A stretch of DNA of 7,181 nucleotides from Rhodospirillales bacterium (GCA_030754475.1 JASMAE010000211.1:1-7181), one strand, 5' to 3'. Counted from the stretch's first letter, positions 1-4,942 are shown. Notes: a model not told the origin generated them from the letters alone. Numbers and translations are program-made.

Positions 1-504
1 GCGCCGCTGGTCCAGGAAGGGATGGTATTCCACCTGGTTGGTCAGCAGATCGGCGCCGAAGGTTTCGACCGCCTCTCGCAACTGGTTCACGGTGTAGTTG
101 CTGACGCCGATGAGGCGCGCGCGACCGGCGGACCGGATCTCGGCCAGCGCCTCAAGGACGACGGAAAGCGGCGTTTCCGCCACCGGCCAGTGGGCAAGGA
201 ACAGGTCCACCTGTTCGATCTGGAGCGCGTCCAGGCTGCGCGCCACCGAATCTCGGAAATCACGGGCCGCGAGGTTGGCCCGTGAGATCTTGGTGGTGAG
301 AAATATCTCGGCCCGATCCAGGCCCGATTCGGCCACCGCCCGGCCGACCGCGGCCTCGTTGCCATAGCCTTGGGCCGTGTCGATGTGGCGATAACCCGCC
401 TCCAGGGCCTGAGCGACCGCTCGGGTGCAGGTCTCGTCGTCCAGACGGGCGGTGCCGAACCCAAGCGCTGGTATGCGGGCACCCTTCGATTCGATGAGCT
501 TCAT
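1..504 (-). CDS. Aldo/keto reductase, 2,5-diketogluconate reductase-like (N-terminal part, cut by window edge)
   Basis: This is the first 168 residues of a cytoplasmic NADPH-dependent aldo/keto reductase; the frame stays open to the left edge, so roughly the last 40% is missing. The classical catalytic tetrad is visible: Asp42 and Tyr47 (in IDTAQGYGNE), Lys72 (TTKIS) and His105 (LAHWP). The family signatures GYRHIDTAQGYGNE, LIGVSNYT (131-138) and the strand motif NQVEYHP (156-162) follow in the normal order and spacing of the TIM-barrel fold. The short form and the NQVEYHP segment resemble the DkgA/DkgB group, which reduces 2,5-diketogluconate, methylglyoxal and related carbonyls; the exact substrate cannot be told. 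The start at 504 (MKLIESKGARIPALGFGT) gives the canonical first strand. No good Shine-Dalgarno lies before it, but a promoter-like element ends about 45 bp upstream. It is divergent from the PilZ gene. The fold and enzyme class are secure; the substrate is inferred from family resemblance only. Confidence 0.93.
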   Translation of the reverse strand, partial: MKLIESKGARIPALGFGTARLDDETCTRAVAQALEAGYRHIDTAQGYGNEAAVGRAVAESGLDRAEIFLTTKISRANLAARDFRDSVARSLDALQIEQVDLFLAHWPVAETPLSVVLEALAEIRSAGRARLIGVSNYTVNQLREAVETFGADLLTNQVEYHPFLDQRR

Positions 505-550
505 GGTCGTGCCCCGGTAGCGGTGGGCGTGAAGAAACTCCGCACTCGGT

Positions 551-592
551 TCCATAGCCGGGTTCTTGCGGCACCCGCAACCATGCTATCGT
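551..592. promoter_or_regulatory. Overlapping divergent promoters built on a TTGCGG-N3-CCGCAA palindrome
   Basis: A perfect inverted repeat, TTGCGG-CAC-CCGCAA, occupies 566-580. On the plus strand TTGCGGC (566-572) is followed after 12 bp by GCTATCGT (585-592), close to the alphaproteobacterial TTGACGS-N10-14-GCTANAWC form. This would start transcription about 30 bp before the PilZ gene. On the minus strand the other arm reads TTGCGGG (580-574) and is followed after 15 bp by GCTATGGA (558-551), about 45 bp before the aldo/keto reductase start. Both -35 elements therefore lie inside one palindrome. The motifs are seen directly; promoter activity is inferred. Confidence 0.5.
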
Positions 593-627
593 AACCGGAC
601 CGAGCGATGGAATTGGGAGACAAATCC

Positions 628-957
628 ATGGCGAAGGGCGAATCCGGGATCGAGAAGCGCCGTCATCCCCGCGTCCGCGTAGAAAGGTCCGTGCGCGCCA
701 CGGCCGAAGGCCGGGAACATTCGGGCTCCGTCACGGACATCTCGGTGGGCGGTGCCGCGCTGCGGGTCGATGCCGAAATCGGAGAGGAGGCCGAGATCGA
801 ACTCGACATCGAGGATCTCGGCGATCTCTCCGGCCACGTGAGGCGTTTGCTCGACGACGGCTTCGCCGTCGAGTTTGAATTGGACGAAGACGAGGAGGAG
901 CGCCTCGTCGCCGAGCTCATCGGAATTAACGAAGCGATCCGATCCGAGGAGACCTAA
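628..957 (+). CDS. PilZ-domain protein (probable c-di-GMP receptor)
   Basis: This is a 109-residue cytoplasmic protein consisting almost entirely of one PilZ domain, the common bacterial receptor for the second messenger c-di-GMP. Both ligand-binding motifs are intact: RxxxR as Arg11-Arg12-His13-Pro14-Arg15 near the N-terminus, and DxSxxG as Asp37-Ile-Ser39-Val-Gly-Gly42. The remaining beta strands follow (AALRV, AEIELDIEDLGDLSGHV, FAVEFEL). The C-terminus is a very acidic helix (LDEDEEERLVAELIGINEAI). An in-frame ATG exists at 607, but GGGAGA at 615-620 sits 7 bp before the ATG at 628, so 628 is preferred. With no output domain, the protein probably works by binding a partner or acting as an adaptor in motility, polysaccharide or cell-cycle control; which one cannot be read here. 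It converges with the next gene, 48 bp away. Confidence 0.92.
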   Translation: MAKGESGIEKRRHPRVRVERSVRATAEGREHSGSVTDISVGGAALRVDAEIGEEAEIELDIEDLGDLSGHVRRLLDDGFAVEFELDEDEEERLVAELIGINEAIRSEET

Positions 958-1005
958 GTCGCGCCCGCGACCGGCCGGCCCGTCGTCTCCTGCGTCGAAC
1001 GGCGA

Positions 1006-1695
1006 TCAATCCGAAGATTCGGCGAGGCCGTCGAAGCCGTCGGCCCGGGCCAGGCATTGGATGATCTCGAGCCGCACGCGCAGATTCTCGACGTAGCCGA
1101 GCAACTCGTCCTCTTCAAGCGAGACGCCGCGCGACTTGATCACCGCGGCGCCGCCACGCTCGTGGATATTCTTCATGGCCTTGAGCTGGCCCGCCCATTT
1201 CTCGATATAGGGCGCCCAGTCGCCATCGTGGCGTCGCTTCACGTAGTCGATGACCCAATCGTGGTCGTGGCTCGTCCACCACTCGACCTCGGGAAACGCC
1301 TCGCAATCGCCGATGGCCGCGGTGTCGGTCTCTTGGGCGGCCGGTCCGCCGTCCCGGATGCAACGCATGACTGTCAACCGCGCGTGCACCTGTTTGACGT
1401 ATTCGAGAAGCTCGTCTTCCTTGAGCGAGATTCCACGCGACTTGATTTTGATGCTCGATCCGCGGTCGTAGATTTTTTGGAGCTGCTCGAGTTGGCCCTC
1501 CCACTTTTCGACATAGGGTGCCCAATCGCCGCCGTGATGGCGCTCCACGTATCCGATCACCGATTCGTGGCTGAGCGAACCCCACCATTCGACTTTGGGG
1601 AACGGATCGCAGGCGCCCTCAGCCCCGTTCCCGACCACCGCGACCATAACGCCGAACGCCGCCGCGATCCCTTTTGCGATGAAGCGGATGAACAT
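1006..1695 (-). CDS. Exported protein of two tandem ~85-residue modules, function unknown
   Basis: I do not recognise this family. The product is 229 residues. The ATG at 1695 places a textbook signal peptide at the N-terminus (positive MFIRFIAKG, hydrophobic AAAFGVMVAVV, small residues near 24-28), so the protein should be periplasmic or secreted; a longer frame to 1767 adds a non-signal-like leader and is rejected. The mature part is two copies of one module, residues 29-113 and 131-215, about 47 of 85 positions identical. Each begins Cys-x-x-Phe-Pro-x-Val-Glu-Trp-Trp, continues through VI-x-YV-x-R, GDWAPY, EKW-x-GQL and IKSRG-x-SL-x-EDELL-x-YV, and ends with Cys. The cysteines are 83 residues apart in both copies (29/112 and 131/214), suggesting one disulfide per module. 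Modules look mostly helical and are joined by an 18-residue linker. The ribosome site is weak (GAGAACGATCC). Protein or ligand binding is possible; there is no sign of an enzyme. Confidence 0.85.
   Translation of the reverse strand: MFIRFIAKGIAAAFGVMVAVVGNGAEGACDPFPKVEWWGSLSHESVIGYVERHHGGDWAPYVEKWEGQLEQLQKIYDRGSSIKIKSRGISLKEDELLEYVKQVHARLTVMRCIRDGGPAAQETDTAAIGDCEAFPEVEWWTSHDHDWVIDYVKRRHDGDWAPYIEKWAGQLKAMKNIHERGGAAVIKSRGVSLEEDELLGYVENLRVRLEIIQCLARADGFDGLAESSD
1051..1305 (-). repeat. Module copy 2 of the duplicated exported protein
   Basis: This segment encodes residues 131-215, from Cys131 to Leu215, and is the C-terminal copy. It reads CEAFPEVEWW, DGDWAPYIEKW and KSRGVSLEEDELL. Many codons differ silently from copy 1 even where the residues are identical, so the duplication is not recent. 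Confidence 0.85.
1357..1611 (-). repeat. Module copy 1 of the duplicated exported protein
   Basis: This segment encodes residues 29-113, from Cys29 to Ile113, and is the N-terminal copy of the internal duplication. It aligns without gaps to the second copy with a period of 306 bases (102 codons). Distinguishing residues include CDPFPKVEWW, GGDWAPYVEKW and KSRGISLKEDELL. Confidence 0.85.
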
Positions 1696-1922
1696 GGATC
1701 GTTCTCGTTCGTTTCGACCGAGCCCAGGCTGTCCGTATGCCATTTGACGCCGCACCCCACGGGCCAATGGAAAAGATAGTAATACGGGACCAGCGGATCA
1801 ACGCCGCGCACGTTGCGGGCACGGATTGGGCGCCCCCTCCGGAGGGCCGGCCCGTCCCGGCGACGCACGACCGAGACGGGCCCGATGAGTGCCGGCTCAC
1901 TTTCGGCCGGATCGCCGGATCG
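1696..1922. other. Intergenic region between two minus-strand genes, no gene seen
   Basis: The gap separates the small membrane-protein gene (ending at 1923) from the duplicated-module gene (starting at 1695). I see no convincing coding sequence in it. It holds GC-rich dyads: CCCTCCGGAGGG (1835-1846) has no loop, and GGCCCGTC (1849-1856) pairs with GACGGGCC (1875-1882) over an 18-base loop. Neither is followed by a T-run on either strand, so a terminator cannot be asserted. The promoter of the downstream gene should lie here, but no clear -35/-10 pair is visible. Confidence 0.4.
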
Positions 1923-2159
1923 TCAGTCGATCTTCCGGTTCGCGAACAGCCAAAGCACGATCACCAGCGCGATCAGCCCGGCGATGCCGTTGTCACCGAA
2001 GCTTTTGATCAAAGTGGTCAGGTTTTCCACTACGTTGGCGGCGGCAAGCCAGTCATGGCCGAAGAGAATCCGAATGACGATGAAAAGGGCGACCAATAGC
2101 AGGCCGACCTCGGTCACTTGCCTGATCAAGTCTTTGATAACGTTAAATAATTGAGGCAT
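1923..2159 (-). CDS. Small two-helix membrane protein, function unknown
   Basis: This is a 78-residue protein dominated by two hydrophobic helices, about residues 19-34 (GLLLVALFIVIRILFG) and 57-73 (NGIAGLIALVIVLWLF). They are separated by a polar segment that may be an amphipathic helix (AANVVENLTTLIKSFGDN), and the protein ends in a charged NRKID tail. It should be an inner-membrane hairpin protein. There is no signal cleavage site and there are no cysteines. The ATG at 2159 is backed by a very strong purine tract, GGGGGGAAAG (2170-2161), directly upstream. I do not recognise a family with a known role; small proteins of this form can be subunits, regulators or stress proteins, and nothing here decides between them. 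It is divergent from the EamA transporter, with about 117 bp of structured intergenic DNA between. Confidence 0.75.
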   Translation of the reverse strand: MPQLFNVIKDLIRQVTEVGLLLVALFIVIRILFGHDWLAAANVVENLTTLIKSFGDNGIAGLIALVIVLWLFANRKID

Positions 2160-2191
2160 ACTTTCCCCCCTGAGCAGTTTTTGTGGTCATT

Positions 2192-2218
2192 CGCGCGGCT
2201 GCGAACGCGCCGCGCGTT
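2192..2218 (-). promoter_or_regulatory. GC-rich hairpin in the leader of the small membrane-protein gene
   Basis: An 8-bp perfect stem is formed by CGCGCGGC (2192-2199) and GCCGCGCG (2209-2216) with a 9-base loop. It lies between the likely promoter and the Shine-Dalgarno tract of the gene starting at 2159. The overlapping segment AACGCGC-C-GCGCGTT (2204-2218) is itself a 15-base palindrome, so the two structures exclude one another. It could be an operator for either divergent gene or a leader RNA structure. The sequence symmetry is seen directly; any function is inferred. Confidence 0.35.
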
Positions 2219-2234
2219 GCCTTCTTGAGGCACT

Positions 2235-2265
2235 ATTGACGCTAACGGTCATGGTTCTTGTCAAT
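2235..2265. promoter_or_regulatory. ATTGAC-N19-GTCAAT inverted repeat with possible divergent -35 boxes
   Basis: ATTGAC (2235-2240) and GTCAAT (2260-2265) are exact inverted copies. Read on the plus strand the left arm gives TTGACG, a -35-like hexamer upstream of the transporter. Read on the minus strand the right arm gives TTGACA (2264-2259), a perfect -35 hexamer facing the small membrane-protein gene. The -10 matches at 17-18 bp spacing are poor on both strands. The site could equally be a regulator's operator. Confidence 0.35.
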
Positions 2266-2276
2266 AAATTTTCGCG

Positions 2277-3212
2277 ATGCCCTCGCCCCGGGCCGATCTG
2301 ATGCGTCGAATGCGCGGACTGATGAGTCGCCTTGCCTCGGCGCCGGCACCCGTAAAGGGCATCGCCTGCATGGCCGGCGGCGGCCTTCTGCTGACGCTCA
2401 ACGACGCGGTTGCGAAGTGGCTCACCGCTGAGTACCCGATCGGCGAATTTCTATTCCTGAGGGGGTTTTTCATTTTCGTTCCCATCGCGATCGTAACCCG
2501 ATGGTCGGGCGGGATTGAGGCGCTCCGGGTCCGTGACTTCCGCGGCCAGTCGGTGCGTGCGGTGTTGACCACGACGTCGACCTATCTGTTCATCTTCGCG
2601 ATCGGAATCATGCCGCTCGCGGACGTCATCGCCATCGTCTTCGCCGGTCCGCTGTTCTTGACCGCACTCGCGCCGTTTCTGCTTTCCGAACGGGTCGGGT
2701 GGCGACGGTGGTTGGCGGTGATCGCCGGATTCTGTGGTGTATTGCTGATGATCCGGCCGACGCCCGAGTCCTGGCGGTTATTGGCGCTGGTGCCGCTATT
2801 GGTCGCGCTGCTGGCGGCGTTTCGCGACATCACAACGCGGAAACTGACGTTCGTCGATACGTCACCGGCGACGCTTTGCTTCACGACGGTCGCGGTCATG
2901 CTCTCGGGGCTCGCCACCTTGCCGCTCGGATGGAAGCCGGTGGCGTGGGGCGATGTGGCCCTGATGGCGCTTGCCGGCCTGCTGGTCGGGGGCGCCCACT
3001 TCCTGATGATCGAAAGCCTGCGTCTCGGCGAGGCCGCCCTCGTGGTACCGTTCCGGTATGCGAACCTCATCTGGGCGACGATCCTCGGTGCTCTCATCTG
3101 GCACGACGTTCCCGACCGTTGGATGGTCGCGGGCTCCGTCATTGTCATCGCCAGCGGCCTTTTCATCTTGAGGCGCGAGACCCGCGCGTACGGAGCGCGC
3201 AAGGGCCGTTAG
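2277..3212 (+). CDS. Drug/metabolite (EamA-family) transporter, ten membrane helices
   Basis: This is a 311-residue inner-membrane transporter of the drug/metabolite superfamily, with ten hydrophobic helices at about 28-49, 55-76, 93-114, 115-136, 142-158, 166-185, 199-219, 224-247, 256-277 and 282-300, forming two EamA halves. Typical elements are FLFLRGFF (58-65), PLADVIAIVFAGPLF (113-127), LLSERVGWRRW (135-145), the mid-protein RDITTRKL (183-190) and VPFRYANLIWA (257-267). This style recalls the S-adenosylmethionine and riboflavin (RibN) carrier groups as well as unassigned exporters, so the substrate is unknown. No Shine-Dalgarno precedes 2277 or the in-frame ATGs at 2301, 2310 and 2322; the longest form is given, but the start may lie up to 15 codons downstream. 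The lactonase gene follows after 22 bp, which suggests co-transcription and a sugar-acid or lactone substrate. Confidence 0.9.
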   Translation: MPSPRADLMRRMRGLMSRLASAPAPVKGIACMAGGGLLLTLNDAVAKWLTAEYPIGEFLFLRGFFIFVPIAIVTRWSGGIEALRVRDFRGQSVRAVLTTTSTYLFIFAIGIMPLADVIAIVFAGPLFLTALAPFLLSERVGWRRWLAVIAGFCGVLLMIRPTPESWRLLALVPLLVALLAAFRDITTRKLTFVDTSPATLCFTTVAVMLSGLATLPLGWKPVAWGDVALMALAGLLVGGAHFLMIESLRLGEAALVVPFRYANLIWATILGALIWHDVPDRWMVAGSVIVIASGLFILRRETRAYGARKGR

Positions 3213-3234
3213 CGAGAAGGGAGCACGAAATCCC

Positions 3235-4116
3235 ATGACGGACGTCCATTGCGTCTTCAGGATCAATGCCGCGATCGGCGAAGGTCCAGTTTGGTGTCCG
3301 CGCGAGAGGGTGTTGTACTGGGTCAACATCCCGGCCGGTGCGATCCACCGCTTCGATCCCCAGAGCGGGACCGATGCGGTCTTTTGCGTCGGCCGGCGGC
3401 TGGGATCGTTCGCGCTTCGCGAATCCGGCGCCATGGTGGTGGCGGTTGACGACGGGTTCGCGTTCTTCGAGCCCCGGACCGGCGCCTTCGAGGAACTCGA
3501 TCAGGTGGAAGCGCACTTGCCGCAGAATCGCTTCAACGACGGCAAATGCGATTCGCGGGGGCGCTTCTGGGCCGGGTCCATGGTGGGCGACTATCGGAAC
3601 GCCCCGGCGCCGAGCGGGAGTCTCTACCGACTGGATCCGGATTTGACGGTTACGCGTGTGGAAACCGGCGTCACGATCTCGAACGGGCTGGGCTGGAGCC
3701 CCGACGACGCCACCATGTACTACGCCGACACCGGCACCGGAATCATATACGCCTATGACTTCGACGCCGCGGCGGGCCGCATTGAGAACCGCCGCGCCTT
3801 CGTCACCGTGCCGCCGGAAGACGGCGAGCCCGACGGCATCGCGGTCGACGCCGAGGGCTTCGTCTGGTGTGTGCTTTCGGGCGGCGGGCGGATCGCGCGC
3901 TACGACCCCGACGGACGGACCGAGCGCTGGGTCGCGCTGCCGGTGCCGCTTCCCACCAGTTGTGCGTTCGGCGGAGACGACCTCGGCGTCCTCTACGTCA
4001 CCTCCATGAGCTACGAGCTGAGCGCGACCGCGTTCGCCGCCGCGCCGCTTTCGGGAAGCCTGTTCGCGATGGAGGCTCCGGCGCCGGGACTGGCGGTCCC
4101 GCGGTTCGCCGGATAG
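3235..4116 (+). CDS. SMP-30/regucalcin-family lactonase (gluconolactonase-like)
   Basis: This is a 293-residue six-bladed beta-propeller enzyme of the SMP-30/gluconolactonase/LRE family, of full family length. These enzymes hydrolyse sugar lactones to the open acid using one divalent metal. The metal ligands known from SMP-30 proteins can be placed: Glu16 (GEGPVW), Asn150 (ISNGLGWS) and Asp200 (PDGIAVD). The substrate-contacting loop NRFNDGKCDSRGRFWAG supplies Arg99, Asn101 and Asp102. The repeated blades are clear (LYWVNIPAG, MYYADTGTG, GFVWCVLSGGGRIARYDPDG, LYVTSMS). There is no signal peptide, so it should act in the cytoplasm. AAGGGAG (3217-3223) precedes the ATG by 11 bases, slightly long. 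It lies 22 bp after the transporter and probably shares its transcript, implying import followed by ring opening. The fold and metal site are secure; the particular lactone is unknown. Confidence 0.94.
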   Translation: MTDVHCVFRINAAIGEGPVWCPRERVLYWVNIPAGAIHRFDPQSGTDAVFCVGRRLGSFALRESGAMVVAVDDGFAFFEPRTGAFEELDQVEAHLPQNRFNDGKCDSRGRFWAGSMVGDYRNAPAPSGSLYRLDPDLTVTRVETGVTISNGLGWSPDDATMYYADTGTGIIYAYDFDAAAGRIENRRAFVTVPPEDGEPDGIAVDAEGFVWCVLSGGGRIARYDPDGRTERWVALPVPLPTSCAFGGDDLGVLYVTSMSYELSATAFAAAPLSGSLFAMEAPAPGLAVPRFAG

Positions 4117-4127
4117 AGCGGATCGCG

Positions 4128-4160
4128 CCGGATTGGAACCACATCGCGGACCCAATCCGG
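4128..4160. terminator. 9-bp perfect hairpin between convergent genes (terminator-like)
   Basis: CCGGATTGG (4128-4136) pairs perfectly with CCAATCCGG (4152-4160) over a 15-base loop. It begins 11 bases after the lactonase stop codon and lies downstream of the convergent gene ending at 4186. There is only a short TCTT after the stem, so it is not a canonical intrinsic terminator. Its position makes a transcript-end or mRNA-stabilising structure the likeliest role. Confidence 0.5.
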
Positions 4161-4163
4161 TCT

Positions 4164-4179
4164 TGCGCGCCGGCGCGCA
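4164..4179. terminator. 16-base perfect palindrome between convergent genes
   Basis: TGCGCGCCGGCGCGCA at 4164-4179 is fully self-complementary and lies 3 bases after the preceding hairpin and 6 bases beyond the stop of the minus-strand gene. It could fold into a short stem-loop on either transcript, or be a protein-binding dyad. There is no T-run on either side. Confidence 0.35.
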
Positions 4180-4185
4180 TGTGCG

Positions 4186-4599
4186 TCAACTTCCGCCCCC
4201 TTCCGGAAGCGCCGATGCGCCGGTGAGGGCGTGGGCGACGTGGCAGCCTTGGACCGAGGCCATCACCAGATAGACTTCGGCGCCGACGCTGAAAACCTGC
4301 ACCGTGTCGGACCGGCCCACGTACGCCGACCATCCGCGTTCGCGAAGGATCCGTTCGACCTTGTCGGCGTCGTCGGTGCTGGCCAACAGCCTCAGATGAG
4401 CGGCCGGTCGGCCGGCTGCCCGGACGGCGTCCAACGCGGTCACGCACTCGGAGGCCGTTTGCGTGCTGGCCGGCGGCGAAAGCGTCAAAGTCCAGACCAC
4501 CGCCGACAGCAGGCCGAGACAAAGACGGCGTCCTCGCACGACCCTGCGGCGTGCGAACGCCCCCCTTTCGCGCCCGGCGGACTTGGCAATGACCGTCAT
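4186..4599 (-). CDS. Small exported protein with a two-cysteine mature domain, function unknown
   Basis: This is a 137-residue protein that I do not recognise. A long arginine-rich N-region (RRRVVRGRR, 17-25) leads into a hydrophobic stretch (LCLGLLSAVVWTLTL, 26-40) and a likely signal-peptidase site near STQTA-SE (45-51), so it should be periplasmic or secreted. The mature part of about 88 residues has just two cysteines, Cys52 and Cys119, a plausible disulfide. It also has a beta-alpha-beta-like stretch (AHLRLLAST, then DADKVERILRERGW, then SAYVGRSDTVQVFSVG and AEVYLVMASV), which looks like a small ferredoxin-like fold; SPOR-like domains have that order, but I see no diagnostic match. AGGAGG lies 8 bases before the ATG at 4599, so the start is well supported. 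It is divergent from the next exported-protein gene and convergent with the lactonase. Confidence 0.78.
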   Translation of the reverse strand: MTVIAKSAGRERGAFARRRVVRGRRLCLGLLSAVVWTLTLSPPASTQTASECVTALDAVRAAGRPAAHLRLLASTDDADKVERILRERGWSAYVGRSDTVQVFSVGAEVYLVMASVQGCHVAHALTGASALPEGGGS

Positions 4600-4744
4600 G
4601 GTTCAGCCCTCCTGTTCACTTGTGGCGCCGCCGTCCGCTCCGGGCGCGTGACGGCCGTCACATTTCACGGTCAGTTGATGAGCTGTGATGCCAACGAACG
4701 GAAGGTGGGGAAGTCGCGTGAATCGCCTCTTTTTCAATGGGTTA

Positions 4745-4760
4745 AACCAGATCACTGGTT
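4745..4760. promoter_or_regulatory. AACCAG-N4-CTGGTT inverted repeat, possible operator
   Basis: A perfect 6-bp dyad with a 4-base spacer (ATCA) lies in the AT-richer centre of a divergent intergenic region, about 145 bp before one start and 180 bp before the other. The size and symmetry suit a dimeric helix-turn-helix regulator. No known consensus is recognised. Confidence 0.3.
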
Positions 4761-4804
4761 GGCGGATCGCCCAATGCGATCGTCGGCGAGCACGATCGAG
4801 CTCT

Positions 4805-4830
4805 TTGCGCGCGCGCGGCTGCGCTACCAT
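4805..4830 (+). promoter_or_regulatory. Promoter-like element for the exported protein at 4943
   Basis: TTGCGCG (4805-4811) is followed after 11 bp by GCTACCAT (4823-4830), the same TTGCG/GCTA pattern seen before the PilZ gene. It would give a leader of roughly 105 bases ending in the strong ribosome site at 4928-4934. The sequence around it is very GC-rich and repetitive (GCGCGCGCG), so a chance match is possible. Confidence 0.35.
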
Positions 4831-4942
4831 GGGCGCGTGGCCAGTACCGGCGCCACCACCCCGGCCCGGGACGCGCGTGCGCGGCGGGGGAACGTCCGCG
4901 AGCGAGCGGTCGGCGCCGGTCCAAACGAGGGGAGCTTTGCCG

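Larger units (their letters stand above)
4600..4942. other. Divergent intergenic region, 343 bp, no convincing gene
   Basis: The space between two divergent exported-protein genes has no supported coding sequence. An open plus frame from 4685 continues into the downstream gene, but its first 86 residues are proline- and arginine-rich shadow sequence. The region is locally more AT-rich around 4725-4760 (TTTTTCAATGG, GGTTAAACCAG) than its surroundings. It holds an AACCAG/CTGGTT dyad (4745-4760), two CGATCG copies (4777-4782 and 4793-4798) and a promoter-like TTGCGC/GCTACCAT pair (4805-4830). Confidence 0.6.

Noticed and set aside
1057..1779. A long plus-strand open frame (240 codons) opposite the duplicated-module gene
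   Set aside because: It is an antisense shadow caused by GC-rich codon bias. The minus-strand product has a signal peptide and a conserved internal duplication, while this one has no recognisable features or ribosome site.
1835..1882. Intrinsic terminator after the small membrane-protein gene
   Set aside because: The CCCTCCGGAGGG palindrome has no loop, the neighbouring 8-bp stem has an 18-base loop, and no T-run follows on either strand.
1737..2099. Plus-strand open frame of 120 codons across the gap and the small membrane-protein gene
   Set aside because: The product is polar and low in organised features, with no ribosome site. The opposite strand has two clean membrane helices and a strong Shine-Dalgarno tract.
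3163..4155. Long minus-strand open frame (330 codons) opposite the lactonase
   Set aside because: The plus strand encodes a complete SMP-30 protein with its metal ligands. The minus product is arginine-rich shadow sequence.
4500..4540. Lipobox or twin-arginine signal in the small exported protein (RRLCLGLL)
   Set aside because: Cys27 lies before the hydrophobic core rather than after it, so it cannot be a lipoprotein cysteine. The twin arginines lack the rest of the Tat consensus.
4685..4942. N-terminal extension of 86 residues to the exported protein at 4943
   Set aside because: It is proline- and arginine-rich, would bury the signal peptide inside the protein, and has no ribosome site, whereas 4943 has AGGGGAG at ideal spacing.
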